64,000 nt of DNA, from contig NZ_JAVHUL010000001.1 of assembly GCF_031085155.1 (NCBI RefSeq), forward strand, positions 1 to 64,000. Reading direction: 5' to 3'. The first letter of the stretch is position 1, and each line of letters starts with the position of its first letter. Below the pieces are notes generated by a model. That model saw only the letters and a list, made by a program, of their open reading frames with translations, searched no databases and was not told where the DNA came from. This stretch comes from Mesonia profundi (GTDB lineage: Bacteria > Bacteroidota > Bacteroidia > Flavobacteriales > Flavobacteriaceae). The position numbers and the translations under genes were made by a program. Below, piece by piece: positions 28,601 through 36,938 of this stretch.

Positions 28601-29127
28601 TAAGAAAGAATTTCTTTATAGTCGCTTAGCGGAATTTTTATGAGCTCATCTTTATGCGTTAAAGATAACTCATAATAAGCATCAATATTTTCTTGAAAAG
28701 TTTCTTGATCCCAAGTGGTGAAAGCGCTCTTTATACTATCAATCTTGGTGCGATTTCGTATGCGGTAGCGATGTTGGTTGTAATATTGCGTTAAGCTTTC
28801 GGCTAGATAAGAAGATAAAATGTTCTTTACAGGAAAAGACTGTTTGCCTATTTCCTCCACAAAATCTTGATGCACCTCCTCTAGACTATTGTCTTTTAAA
28901 AGCAGTTTAAATTTTTCAACATATAAAAAGGCCTTTATAAACTGATGCGGATTATCTTTTCTGTCAGCCTTCTTTAAGATCTTCTCCGCTTTTTCATAAG
29001 CATCCATAAATAAGCCTGCTCTTTCATCCTGTTCTACTTTGTCCCACCATCGGTCAAATTTTTTCTGAGCAAAAACAGTCGACGAAATGAATAAGACGAG
29101 AGAAAGAAGGAGTAGTTTTTTGAGCAT
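22660..29127 (-). CDS. Alpha-2-macroglobulin-like protein with inserted TonB-receptor plug
   Basis: A 2155-residue exported protein (signal peptide LLLLSLVLFISSTVFAQ). Residues up to about 560 are mostly helical/unknown; near 570-590 HILTDRSIYRPGQPLYYKV marks the MG2-type macroglobulin domain, followed by further beta-sandwich domains. At about 1185-1270 a CarboxypepD_reg-like domain (GVVIDDEGLPLPGVNIIVKG) begins, and about 1270-1390 is a TonB plug-like domain (LEEVVVTALGIKRSK ... LNLLKGSNGAALYGSQGANG). Then A2M resumes: ALTRWKFQAFAHD, and CAEQ with the thioester Cys near residue 1631 inside YPYDCAEQTF, followed by the helical thioester domain and a receptor-binding-like end. Bacterial A2Ms trap attacking proteases. 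No pbpC lies next to it. It is one uninterrupted frame. Confidence 0.88.
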   Translation of the reverse strand: MLKKLLLLSLVLFISSTVFAQKKFDRWWDKVEQDERAGLFMDAYEKAEKILKKADRKDNPHQFIKAFLYVEKFKLLLKDNSLEEVHQDFVEEIGKQSFPVKNILSSYLAESLTQYYNQHRYRIRNRTKIDSIKSAFTTWDQETFQENIDAYYELSLTHKDELIKIPLSDYKEILSYGDNYGRYRSSLLDLLAFRYLKAIEPRQSYSLSKNSFLLDEANFFSLPQKFSQLTIKPENTSSKRYKTLKIYQALTQAHVKENNSLSVCIITLDRFKFLAEHGNYEDNQAEYLKALKSFLANTTSAKEKAWIAYHLAKFYIENANKAKHPDYPEKALEQTEYVLSLDANTIPEREVLKLKKKIYSSTFSVETQESPLPNRPILTQVTTKNIDTLYVSVYKAPVNFYTYKKRNALVTKTLETAEAIHQEIFNLQNPDPFYAYSTEFLSRSLEPGQYIRLFSTKKNPDLDTDMYLYHMIYVTDLTYNLYDYDREQHLYVQSRETGLSVPKTQVNLQNKENYVTNEEGFVILKGENKYYSENTLLIKEKDSLATEVRFSKKHRRSSSNVGNIKSHILTDRSIYRPGQPLYYKVILSYENDNERKVVPNEKLTLILTDPNHNSVQEIELTTNEFGSAAGELIIPDNNLTGSYRLIVDEAFDDESLTNRSNFYEQSTTISVEEYKRPTFEVELLKLDSTYVLNDSVSLKGKAAAFFGGNLSNAKVKYEINRSLNRNPLYRQSSRYIPVESTRIASGTVSTNEKGEFAVDFKAVPDSLVARKFKPVFTYSITASITDINGETQFQKKQLKFGYHAGEIQITSPRQVQLQEDQKLRLLAKDFNDKPIKVSGQLLVYQYQTPQRIIHRRPWPTPEIQRIPKEKFLQHYPYFAYDSLDVKAHWQKEIVKTIDLNFEDRIELDYKDWKKELSSGEYLLQFKGKDDASDSITTSLALQLRNKKDEDNLKNTEFVTFSSKVEKKTKKNLIQAHFYTPIEGLNILLEVNYSEKLQLKKYIQLQKGDNIIPIEVAKNIENVGLRYAFTTQGISQQQTKSVSIPKKKKKEKTLQFEVMSFKNKLKPGNEETWELKVLDQKNKAAEAEVLASMYDASLDQFKAHDWSIQLYQERNKDIYYAFPHLKQQNTNVSYEAYNRRRNFSSFRFRFLGKLISTNLKHFGYHFIHTDTYQKIYVSSLIEKNITHENVVVGVVIDDEGLPLPGVNIIVKGTSKGTQTDFDGKFIIDYAPKMTLIISYVGFDTQAIQVDQPQKLNVVMLAGHALEEVVVTALGIKRSKDQITSSYEIINTEDLMNPNNPDVVRDLAGKISGLQIKSIPGGGSQIVLRGSRSVSESKSPLIVIDGKIASAEDLEKLTPAQMSSLNLLKGSNGAALYGSQGANGVMIITTKAAEKELQQVQTRTNLQETAFFFPQLKTNKKGEISFKFKSPEALTRWKFQAFAHDKNLHQAKLDLTSMTQKDLNILPNFPRFFRSKDSIIISAKVNNLADKSLNGIIQLEFTDELTQEKIPLIVDASSVKNFSIPSKGNTEVNWKLAIPEGLSAVRYRIVAKAGNFSDGEENVIPVFTNRIFITESLPIWLNPKEAKSFSLENLKNNKSSTLENHQLIFEYTSNPIWTAIKALPYLVEYPYDCAEQTFARFFANNLAEFLLKQNPEIESVLKEWEKNGSLISELNKNEELKNILIQETPWLKTAQSQEEQQKRIADLLEAKKASERAQKTLVKLEQMQLGSGAFPWFTGGRENLSISLHILISMERLEKMNQGLSDLSKYQQIKNKLITYLDNEFLEIEREHYSNLQLNYLYARSFDALQSKPEIKKYSDELLKQYQEEWLSLSIQSKVTLALVAHRFQDKKLAKNILESLKQNAVINSNYGMYWKELTKSYAWFNDAIATQALAMEAFNEIDKSEESVRQLKTWLLRNKKTEAWKSTKATTEAIYVLLTYGTTKAEPEFPSIKIGDKKITPKTAEAKTGYFKTSFSSEEITPQMGQVDINNKSQTAQYGGLYWQYFEESDQIKEHQQEQISIQKNLYKKVETNEGSSLEPINEQNLNLGDIVVVRLEINAKESFSFMHLKDMRAAGLEPVDVISKYKYQDGLAFYQSTKDVATHFFFDNLRKGTYVLEYSLKVNNKGDFSNGTTQLQSLYAPEFSVQTKGTRLEIE

Positions 29128-29222
29128 TCTAAAGTGTTTTCTCTAAAGATATAAAAATTATAATTCTATCTTGCAGCTTGTAGAAAGCGAAACTGCGTTA
29201 TAGCATGTCAACTTCCATTTTT

Positions 29223-29939
29223 ATGCGGTATATTTTTGTTTTTTTGAGTCTAATTTCATTTACTTTGAATGCGCAAAACTCTTTCAGTCAGGGTGTAATG
29301 AGTATGGAGGAAGAAAGCTTTACGGAAGCTTTATTAGATTTTAAAAAAGTTTCAGAAGAAGACGATAATTACTGGAAAGCTCAAGAATATATAGGCGACA
29401 TCTATGCTCAACAAGAAAAATAGGACGAAGCAGTTGAGGTTTATGAAGAACTTGTAGGAACTTTTCGGCAAAGCGCTATCTATAATTTTAAGTACGGGGG
29501 AGCTTTGGGAATGAAAGCGCTGACTCTAAGTAAAATGCAAGCTGCGTTTTACATTTCAGATATTAAATTTTATTTAAAGAAAGCTGCAGAGCTAGATTCA
29601 AAACATATTGAAGCTCGATGGGCGCTTACCAAACTTTATATGCAATTGCCCGGTATTTTGGGCGGCAGTACCGCTACTTCTTATGAATATACAGACCAGC
29701 TGCTTAAGATTAGTCCGGTAGACGGCTGGCTCTCAAAAGGCTATGTAGCCAACGAAGATGAGGATTATAAAGCAGCCCAGAATTATTATAAAAAAGCACT
29801 TGAGATTGGAGGCTCAGTGACCTGTTATAAAGAGTTGATTCAGCTTTATGAAGAAAAGCTAGACCAGCAAGAAGAAGCGCAACAGTTAAGAAAAGAAGCC
29901 CAGGAAAAACATCCTGCTCATAATTGGACTAAAAACTAA
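29223..29939 (+). pseudogene. TPR protein gene interrupted by an in-frame TAG
   Basis: From ATG 29223 (signal peptide MRYIFVFLSLISFTLNAQ) the frame reads into a TPR (ESFTEALLDFKKVSEEDD), stops at TAG 29421-29423 after AQQEK, and continues in the same frame DEAVEVYEELVGTF through more TPR units to 29939. TAG may replace a TGG Trp by one transition, as QEKWDEAVEVYEEL would fit TPR spacing. The product would be about 238 residues. Divergent from the macroglobulin-like gene by less than 100 bases. A restart inside the second part (29505) is possible but would lack a signal peptide. Confidence 0.75.
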
Positions 29940-30031
29940 TTCTATTCCTAAGAAAACTTTCAAATTTTATATCTTTACTTTTTTATAGAGATTGGTAGTT
30001 ATTTTGATAGATAATTTTTATCGAATTTTTC

Positions 30032-30080
30032 AGGTTGAGCGCCAGCCTGAAAGAGTTATTCTGGCGGGGAGTCGAAACCT
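30032..30080. repeat. Palindromic intergenic repeat upstream of mpl
   Basis: AGGTTGAGCGCCAG (30032-30045) and CTGGCGGGGAGTCGAAACCT (30061-30080) pair at their ends (AGGTT/AACCT and GCCAG/CTGGC). It resembles the repeats at 14572-14630 in carrying TTGAGCG and GAGTCGAAA. Confidence 0.65.
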
Positions 30081-30151
30081 ATTTTTTACGACTCAAAATT
30101 TATCTACGAAGTATATTTACCTACTGTCTTTTAATTGCTTAAACAACAACT

Positions 30152-31507
30152 ATGCGTGTACATTTTATAGCCATAGGAGGAAGTGCGATGCACAATTTAG
30201 CATTGGCGCTTCACCATAAAGGCGAAACCGTTTCAGGAAGTGATGATGCGATTTTTGAACCCTCAAAAAGCAGACTTAAAAAGTATGATTTACTACCAGA
30301 AGAAATGGGATGGTTTTCCAACAAAATCACTTCAGAATTAGATGCGGTTATTCTGGGAATGCACGCAAAACCTGATAATCCCGAACTGTTGAAAGCGCAG
30401 GAACTCGGTTTAAAAATATATTCTTATCCAGAGTTTCTTTACGAACATAGCAAAGAAAAAACCCGAGTAGTCATTGGCGGTTCTCACGGTAAAACCACTA
30501 TTACTTCGATGATTTTGCATGTGTTGCATTACCACAATCTCGAAGTAGATTTTATGGTTGGCGCCCAGCTAGACGGTTTTGATACCATGGTTCACCTTAC
30601 CAAAGAGAATGATTTTATGCTGTTGGAAGGCGATGAATATTTGTCTTCTGCCATAGATAGACGTCCTAAATTTCATTTATATAAGGCCAATATTGCTTTG
30701 CTTAGCGGAATTGCTTGGGATCACATTAATGTATTTCCTACGTTTGAAAACTATAAAGAACAGTTTCAGGTTTTTGTAGATACCATGATCAACGGAAGCA
30801 TGTTAGTCTACAACGAAGAAGATCCCATAGTGGCAGAAGTTGCTGAAAATGCAACCAAACCCACCCGAAAGCATCCCTACCAAACGCCAGAGTATTTTAT
30901 TGAAGATGGAGAAACCTATTTGGTCACTCCAGAAGGGGATATGCCCATAGAAGTTTTTGGAAAACACAATTTAAACAATCTTGCCGGCGCCAAATGGGTG
31001 TGTCAGCATATGGGAGTTGATGAAGAAGGATTCTATGAGGCAATAAGTACTTTTAAAGGAGCTTCTAAGCGATTAGAAAAAATAGCAGAAACCAAGTCTA
31101 CCACCGTTTATAAAGATTTTGCGCACAGTCCGTCAAAAGTAGTAGCCACCACACAGGCGGTGAAAGAACAATTTCCGAAAAGAAAATTGATAGCTTGTTT
31201 AGAATTACATACCTATAGCAGTTTAAATGCCGAGTTTTTAAAACATTATAAAAATACGCTAGATGAAGCAGATGAAGCGGTTGTTTTTTACTCTCCCGAA
31301 GCGGTAGCGATTAAAAAATTGGAAGAGGTTGACGCAAAAGATATAGAAGCTGCTTTTCAACATCCTAACTTAAAAATTTATACGAATCCGCAATCCTTTC
31401 AAGAGTATCTTAAAAATCAAGACTATAAGAACACTACCTTATTATTGATGAGTAGCGGAAATTATGGAGGTTTAGATTTTGATACTATAGATGGGTTTTT
31501 AGATTAG
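30152..31507 (+). CDS. mpl: UDP-N-acetylmuramate:tripeptide ligase Mpl (Mur ligase family)
   Basis: A 451-residue Mur ligase that joins a recycled L-Ala-gamma-D-Glu-meso-DAP tripeptide to UDP-MurNAc, saving cell-wall material. MRVHFIAIGGSAMHNLALAL opens the protein in the Mpl style (rather than MurC), and the ATP loop GGSHGKTT is at residues 109-116, with KDFAHSPSKV in the C-terminal domain. Upstream is a TPR pseudogene; downstream is a convergent DUF1569 gene. Confidence 0.9.
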   Translation: MRVHFIAIGGSAMHNLALALHHKGETVSGSDDAIFEPSKSRLKKYDLLPEEMGWFSNKITSELDAVILGMHAKPDNPELLKAQELGLKIYSYPEFLYEHSKEKTRVVIGGSHGKTTITSMILHVLHYHNLEVDFMVGAQLDGFDTMVHLTKENDFMLLEGDEYLSSAIDRRPKFHLYKANIALLSGIAWDHINVFPTFENYKEQFQVFVDTMINGSMLVYNEEDPIVAEVAENATKPTRKHPYQTPEYFIEDGETYLVTPEGDMPIEVFGKHNLNNLAGAKWVCQHMGVDEEGFYEAISTFKGASKRLEKIAETKSTTVYKDFAHSPSKVVATTQAVKEQFPKRKLIACLELHTYSSLNAEFLKHYKNTLDEADEAVVFYSPEAVAIKKLEEVDAKDIEAAFQHPNLKIYTNPQSFQEYLKNQDYKNTTLLLMSSGNYGGLDFDTIDGFLD

Positions 31508-31508
31508 A

Positions 31509-31958
31509 TTAAACTCCAAATTGGGTCAGGTGATGGTTGAGGTGTTTGTATTGCATTTTCCCCCATTGCTCTTTGGTAAAGACTCCAAAGACAGGATGAG
31601 GTTCCCATACTTCTTGGTTTTTCTTTTGATGAAACTCTTTTACGAGAGCAGCTAGTTTTTCTTTTTCCAGATCAAAATCTTTAGAAGAAGTTACTTTAAG
31701 TTCCTTAGCAGTAGGAAGTCCGTGTTTCCAAACCTTATCGTTATAAAACATGGGTTTTATCAGTTTGCTCGCTATCTTAAAAAGAAAATTAGGCTTTGCT
31801 AGTTTCTCTTTCTGTAGCCCCACTAAAAGTGGTTTCTGGCAATGATAAAACATTTGTGCCACCTCCATTTTACCCCATTGTTTTTCAGAATTTTCAGAAA
31901 TAGTTTCCAACCGTTCCTTAATTTCTAAGTAAGTTTCTTCGTCGAATAGTGACTTCAT
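31509..31958 (-). CDS. DUF1569 (DinB-like) protein
   Basis: A 149-residue cytoplasmic protein matching DUF1569, a branch of the DinB/YfiT-like four-helix fold. The conserved metal-type His positions appear in AQMFYHCQKPL and in MQYKHLNHHLTQFG near the end. The catalytic role of this family is not established. Convergent with mpl, one base between stops. Confidence 0.82.
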   Translation of the reverse strand: MKSLFDEETYLEIKERLETISENSEKQWGKMEVAQMFYHCQKPLLVGLQKEKLAKPNFLFKIASKLIKPMFYNDKVWKHGLPTAKELKVTSSKDFDLEKEKLAALVKEFHQKKNQEVWEPHPVFGVFTKEQWGKMQYKHLNHHLTQFGV

Positions 31959-32095
31959 AAAAATTCTTTTTATAAAAGTAAGTTTTTTTTTAATTATTAA
32001 CGGCTTTTTACATTTCTTCTATTGCTCTGAGCGTTAAATAATTATATTAACTCATCAACGGATAGTATTTTATTTTTTTGTGCTTATCTTTAGAA

Positions 32096-32794
32096 ATGGA
32101 AGAATACAAAAAATCTTTTTCGATTAAGCAATGGGCAGAAGGAGATCGCCCTCGGGAGAAGCTCTTACTAAAAGGGAAAACGGCTTTAAGCGACGCCGAA
32201 TTGATTGCTATTTTAATAGGTTCGGGGAACCGGCAAGAAAGCGCGGTGGAGTTGTCTAAACGTATTTTACAAGCTTCAGAAAATAACTTGAATCAACTCG
32301 GGAAGGTTTCCGTAAAGCAATTAATGAAATTTAAAGGCATAGGGGAGGCCAAAGCGATTTCTATTGTTGCAGCCCTAGAATTGGGAAGAAGGCGAAGGGG
32401 GGAAGAAGCTTTACAGCGAAAGAAAGTCACTTCTAGCGATTCGGTTTACGAAGTACTGCAACCCATTATTGGAGATTTAGATCACGAAGAATTTTGGATT
32501 TTGTACTTAAACAATTCCAATAAAATATTGCAAAAATTACAACTGAGTAAAGGGGGAATTACAGGCACAATTGTGGATGTGCGTTTGGCTTTTAAAGGCG
32601 CCTTAGAGATAGGCGCAACGGCCATTATTTTAGCGCATAATCATCCCTCGGGAACACTCCAGCCCAGCACCGCCGATAAGCAACTAACGCAAAAGCTAAA
32701 AATTGCAGGTGAAAGTTTAGATATAAAAGTATTAGACCATCTTATAGTCACTCAAAAATCTTATTTTAGCTTTGCCAATGAAGGACTACTGTAG
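32096..32794 (+). CDS. radC: RadC-family JAB-domain protein
   Basis: A 232-residue protein of the RadC (UPF0758) family. An N-terminal helix-hairpin-helix region (MKFKGIGEAKAISIVAALELG) precedes a JAB/MPN metalloprotease-like domain with the motif HNHPSGTLQPSTAD. Its cellular role is unclear; the old DNA-repair assignment has been withdrawn for E. coli. I start at ATG 32096 (MEEYKKSFSIKQWAEGDRPR). Three bases separate it from the deacetylase gene. Confidence 0.93.
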   Translation: MEEYKKSFSIKQWAEGDRPREKLLLKGKTALSDAELIAILIGSGNRQESAVELSKRILQASENNLNQLGKVSVKQLMKFKGIGEAKAISIVAALELGRRRRGEEALQRKKVTSSDSVYEVLQPIIGDLDHEEFWILYLNNSNKILQKLQLSKGGITGTIVDVRLAFKGALEIGATAIILAHNHPSGTLQPSTADKQLTQKLKIAGESLDIKVLDHLIVTQKSYFSFANEGLL

Positions 32795-32797
32795 CTT

Positions 32798-34084
32798 ATG
32801 TTATTAATTTACGTTAAAACACTTACGCCCAGAATTAATTATACTTTTAAACAAGTATGCGCAAATATCTTAGGATATGAGATAGGCTTTACTTCAAAAA
32901 TTGAAGAATTTGTGGCCCACGAAGGCATGAAGCTTTCGTATGGGAAACAAAAAATGGGAAATGAGTTTTTTATTCAGGAAGCAGGTCTCTTGAATGAGCA
33001 AGGTTTTAGTGATGTCGATTTAAAGTTTTATTCTTGGGACAAGACCACTTGTTTTTTTAAAGTTTCAGAGCGCAGTGATATTCCTTATGATATTTTTTCG
33101 GCTAGCTTCTATTTGCTTAGCAGGTATGAAGAATACTTACCTCATGTAAAAGATGATTTTGGGAGATATCCCTTTGAAGAGAGTATTGGATATAAGCATG
33201 ATTTTTTGGAGCAACCGGTAGTAGATTTATGGGCCTATAAATTTAATACCTTGTTATGTGAACGCTTTTCTAAAGACAATTCCGTAAAGCGAAAGTTTCA
33301 AAATAAAAATGTTTTAGCAGTATCTGAAGCCTATAAATATAGAAAAAAGGGTTTAGTAAGAAGTATAGGCGCTAGTCTTAGAGATTTCTTTAAATTGGAT
33401 GTGAGTGATCTTATTGAACGATTTAAAGTCTTGTTTTTTATCACTAAAGATCCTTACGATATTTATGATGGTTTAGTGAAAGAATCAAAACAAAATCATT
33501 ACAAATGGCATTTCTTGTTTCAGTTAAGTAATTACTCCATCAATAGTAAAAATGTAAGTTATAACAAGATTAAATACCATACCCTCATTAAATCTATGGG
33601 TGATTATGGAGAAATAGGTTTGCTACCGGGTTATGAAGCTTTGTATAGTTTTGCCACGTTGAAATTAGAGAAAAAAAGATGGGAGTCTATCGTAAACCGA
33701 CCTTTGAGTTTTGTGGGAAGCTATAATTTTGACTTAAATTTACCCACGTTATATAATAACTTTGACAAACTCGAAATAGAACAAGATTTTTCTATGAGCT
33801 ACGCTGAAGCCGTAGGTTTTAGAGCGGGAACGTGTACTTCTTTTTTATATTATGATATAAATTTTGAAAGAATTTCTCCCTTGGTGTTAGAACCAGTTGT
33901 TTTTAATAGCAATTGTATTAAACATCATACTTTTTTTGAATTAAAAACTCAATTGGAAAAAATTAAAGAGGATGTAGAAAAAGTAGGCGGTTCCCTGAAT
34001 ATCTTGATGAATAACAAAGATTTTGATGATTGGAACAAAGAAAGAAAGTACTTGAACTTGATAACTTACCTTAATGAAAAATAG
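32798..34084 (+). CDS. Polysaccharide deacetylase-family protein
   Basis: A 428-residue protein. The N-terminal half (LLIYVKTLTPRINYTFKQVC ... YDIFSASFYLLSRYEEYLP) is the region that usually precedes a divergent polysaccharide deacetylase fold in flavobacteria, and the C-terminal half with GDYGEIGLLPGYEA and EQDFSMSYAEAVGFRAGTC is consistent with that fold. The canonical NodB DD and H-x-x-x-H motifs are hard to see, so activity is uncertain. It overlaps the HAD gene by 11 bases and follows radC closely. Confidence 0.75.
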   Translation: MLLIYVKTLTPRINYTFKQVCANILGYEIGFTSKIEEFVAHEGMKLSYGKQKMGNEFFIQEAGLLNEQGFSDVDLKFYSWDKTTCFFKVSERSDIPYDIFSASFYLLSRYEEYLPHVKDDFGRYPFEESIGYKHDFLEQPVVDLWAYKFNTLLCERFSKDNSVKRKFQNKNVLAVSEAYKYRKKGLVRSIGASLRDFFKLDVSDLIERFKVLFFITKDPYDIYDGLVKESKQNHYKWHFLFQLSNYSINSKNVSYNKIKYHTLIKSMGDYGEIGLLPGYEALYSFATLKLEKKRWESIVNRPLSFVGSYNFDLNLPTLYNNFDKLEIEQDFSMSYAEAVGFRAGTCTSFLYYDINFERISPLVLEPVVFNSNCIKHHTFFELKTQLEKIKEDVEKVGGSLNILMNNKDFDDWNKERKYLNLITYLNEK

Positions 34085-34760
34085 AATTACAGATATTTTT
34101 TTTGACTTGGACCATACTTTATGGGATTTCGAAAAAAACTCTGCCCTTACGTTTCAAAAGATTTTTTTTAAAAATAAGCTAAAGGTAAATTTGGACCAAT
34201 TTTTGGATTCCTATATTCCCATTAATAGATTGTATTGGAGACTTTTCTCTGAAGACAAAGTATTAAAAGAGGATTTGAAGTACAATCGCTTGCAGGAATC
34301 TTTTATGAAAATAGATTATAAAATAGAAGATGAGGTGATTCATCAGCTTTCAGAAGATTACGTAATGCATTTATCAGAGTATAATTTTTTGTTCGATGAT
34401 ACACATGAAGTCTTAGATAGACTAAGTTCTATCTACAAATTGCATATCATTACCAATGGATTTAAAGAAGTGCAACATTTAAAATTGAAAAATTCTAAGA
34501 TTGATCATTATTTTAATACAGTCATCACTTCAGAAGATGTGGGGGTAAAGAAACCAAATCCACTAATATTTGAAAAAGCCTTGGCAGATGCAAAAGTACA
34601 TTCTAGTAAAAGTTTGATGGTAGGTGATAATCTAGAAGCAGATATTAAAGGTGCCAATCGCGCAGGTTTGGAAAGCATTTTGTTTGATCCTGAAGATAAA
34701 ATAAGCCATCATGGTTATAAAATTAAAACATTAAAAGAATTAGAAACTTTATTAACTTAG
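34074..34760 (+). CDS. yjjG: HAD phosphatase, YjjG-type nucleotidase
   Basis: A 228-residue haloacid dehalogenase-type phosphatase. FFDLDHTLWDFEKNS gives motif I (DLDHT), LHIITNGFKEVQHLKL motif II, KKPNPLIFEKAL motif III Lys and MVGDNLEADIKGANRAG motif IV. These match the YjjG family that removes phosphate from non-canonical pyrimidine nucleotides. Translation likely coupled to the preceding gene through the 11-base overlap. Confidence 0.88.
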   Translation: MKNRITDIFFDLDHTLWDFEKNSALTFQKIFFKNKLKVNLDQFLDSYIPINRLYWRLFSEDKVLKEDLKYNRLQESFMKIDYKIEDEVIHQLSEDYVMHLSEYNFLFDDTHEVLDRLSSIYKLHIITNGFKEVQHLKLKNSKIDHYFNTVITSEDVGVKKPNPLIFEKALADAKVHSSKSLMVGDNLEADIKGANRAGLESILFDPEDKISHHGYKIKTLKELETLLT

Positions 34761-34765
34761 TCCCA

Positions 34766-35572
34766 ATGAATAACAAAATTGTAATATTATGTGTACTGTC
34801 CCTATTTGGTTGGAACGGTTTTTCCCAAACCATGAAAACCATAGATGACTTTAAATATGTGGTGATTCCCATGCAATATAAATTATCTCAAGAAGATAAT
34901 CAGTACCTATTAAACACAACCACCAAATTCTTATTAAAACAAGAAGGCTTCATCACTTTTATGGAAGTGGAAAAGTTTCCTAAAGATTTGATTTTTAATC
35001 AATGTTTGGCGCTATACGCTGATGTTGAGAATGTAAACTCAAGTTATTTTTCTTTTAATACTAAATTGATTTTAAAATTAAAAGATTGTTTTGGTAATGT
35101 GGTTTTTGAAAGTAGAGAAGGAAAAAGTAAAAAGAAAAAAATAGAGGAAGGTTATAAGGAGGCACTTATTAATACATTCGATTCTTTTAAAGGATTGCAT
35201 TATGCGTATAATGGCAATACGAATGAAAACCTTCAGATGAATAAGCAACAAAACAAAGGACAATTAGAGAGAAAAACTGCTGCCACAAATCAATCTGTCG
35301 TTGTAACCTCCCTAAAGAAACTAATAGGGAAATCTTTTCATTTTCGGAATGAAGTATTTATATTAACTAAAATAGAAGCGGGATACCTTTTGATGGATGA
35401 ATATGGAAGTAAAGAAGCTTTTATTAATCAGACTTCTAACGGAAGCATACTTTATAATTCTGAGCGCTTAAATGGATCTTTAATTATCCTAGAAAATGGT
35501 GATTTGCAAGTGGAATATTTTAATAAGGAAACAGGAAAACTAGACCAGGCTATCTTTAAAAAACAAGCTTAA
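34766..35572 (+). CDS. Secreted protein of unknown function
   Basis: A 268-residue protein with signal peptide (IVILCVLSLFGWNGFSQ). I recognise no family. It begins MKTIDDFKYVVIPMQYKLSQED after the signal, has a Lys-rich central part (SREGKSKKKKIEEGYKEAL) and a C-terminal stretch that could be beta-structured (FILTKIEAGYLLMDEYGSKEAF). It is 5 bases downstream of the HAD gene, so part of the radC transcript. Its stop overlaps the rarA stop (TTAA at 35569-35572). Confidence 0.8.
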   Translation: MNNKIVILCVLSLFGWNGFSQTMKTIDDFKYVVIPMQYKLSQEDNQYLLNTTTKFLLKQEGFITFMEVEKFPKDLIFNQCLALYADVENVNSSYFSFNTKLILKLKDCFGNVVFESREGKSKKKKIEEGYKEALINTFDSFKGLHYAYNGNTNENLQMNKQQNKGQLERKTAATNQSVVVTSLKKLIGKSFHFRNEVFILTKIEAGYLLMDEYGSKEAFINQTSNGSILYNSERLNGSLIILENGDLQVEYFNKETGKLDQAIFKKQA

Positions 35573-36846
35573 TAGTTGTACTTGCTCTTCCAACGATTTT
35601 TTAGAAAGTCTCTATTAATTTGTTCGCGCTTATTATCTCCAGGATCATAAAGTTTGGTTCCCGCAATTTCTTTAGGTAAAAATTCTGAATCAACAAAATT
35701 ATTCTCATAATCATGAGCGTATTTGTAATTGTCGCCGTAACCTAGCTCCTTCATAAGCTTGGTGGGCGCATTTCTTAACGCAAAGGGAATAGGTAGATCC
35801 CCTGTTTGTTTTACCAGTTGTTGTGCTTTATTAATTGCCATATAACTGGCGTTGCTTTTTGCTGATGTCGCCAAATAAACCACACATTGGCTCAAGATAA
35901 TCCGCGCTTCGGGGAAACCTACTGTTGTTACCGCTTGAAAGGTATTATTCGCCATAATTAGAGCGGTTGGATTCGCAATGCCTATGTCTTCACTAGCAGA
36001 AATCACTAAACGTCGCGCAATAAATTTAACATCTTCGCCTCCTTCAATCATTCTTGCCAACCAGTATACTGCCGCATTAGGATCGCTTCCGCGGATAGAT
36101 TTGATAAACGCAGAAATTATGTCATAATGCTGTTCTCCCGTTTTGTCATAGCGTACTACATTCTGCTGAATTTTATCCTCTACCATTTTGTTGGTAAGAA
36201 CAATTTCATCTTTCCCTTCAGAATTGACAATAAGCTCAAAAATATTTAATAATTTTCTTGCATCACCACCACTAGCTCTTAATAAGGCTTCGGTTTCTTT
36301 CAACTCAATTTTTTTAGAACTTAAAAGCTTGTCTTTTTTTATAGCTCTCTCTAAAAGCTCAATCAGGTCTTCTTTTGTGAAGGAGTTGAGTACATAAACT
36401 TGGCAACGGGAGAGAAGGGCAGGGATGACCTCAAAACTAGGATTTTCTGTGGTCGCACCAATTAAGGTGACATAACCTTTTTCTACAGCTCCTAAAAGCG
36501 AATCTTGTTGAGATTTACTAAATCGATGGATCTCATCAATAAAGAGAATCGGGTTTTTTGTCGTGAACAAACCATCCTGCTTTTTTGCTTTTTGAATCAC
36601 TTCTCGCACGTCTTTTACTCCGCTACTAATTGCGCTCAACGTGTAGAAGGGTCTATCGGTAGTCTCAGCAACAATATTAGCTAAAGTAGTTTTTCCTACG
36701 CCAGGAGGCCCCCATAGGATAAGAGAAGGTAAGATTCCCTTTTCTATCTGGTTTCTTAACGAGCCTTTGTCTCCAACAAGGTGCTTTTGGCTAATGTAGT
36801 CTTCTAGACTTTTTGGACGTAAACGTTCTGCTAAAGGTCGATTCAT
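35569..36846 (-). CDS. rarA: Replication-associated recombination protein RarA (MgsA)
   Basis: A 425-residue AAA+ ATPase related to clamp loaders, acting at stalled replication forks. Walker A WGPPGVGKTT (45-54), Walker B ILFIDEIHRF (100-109), sensor ATTENPSFEV, and the C-terminal GSDPNAAVYWLARMIEGGED and YGDNYKYAHDYEN regions are typical. The start is ATG 36846 (MNRPLAERLRPKS); the longer frame adds five unlikely residues. Confidence 0.96.
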   Translation of the reverse strand: MNRPLAERLRPKSLEDYISQKHLVGDKGSLRNQIEKGILPSLILWGPPGVGKTTLANIVAETTDRPFYTLSAISSGVKDVREVIQKAKKQDGLFTTKNPILFIDEIHRFSKSQQDSLLGAVEKGYVTLIGATTENPSFEVIPALLSRCQVYVLNSFTKEDLIELLERAIKKDKLLSSKKIELKETEALLRASGGDARKLLNIFELIVNSEGKDEIVLTNKMVEDKIQQNVVRYDKTGEQHYDIISAFIKSIRGSDPNAAVYWLARMIEGGEDVKFIARRLVISASEDIGIANPTALIMANNTFQAVTTVGFPEARIILSQCVVYLATSAKSNASYMAINKAQQLVKQTGDLPIPFALRNAPTKLMKELGYGDNYKYAHDYENNFVDSEFLPKEIAGTKLYDPGDNKREQINRDFLKNRWKSKYNY

Positions 36847-36938
36847 TTTACAAAAATACAAATAAGAATAACGCTGACAATTTTACACCTCCAACAAGTT
36901 TGGTTAAAGTTTTGTTTACATAATTTTAAATTTCATCC

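Noticed and set aside
22660-29127. The plug insert as an assembly chimera
   Set aside because: The frame is continuous for 2155 codons and A2M-type sequence resumes smoothly on both sides; a chimera would probably break the frame or lose one flank.
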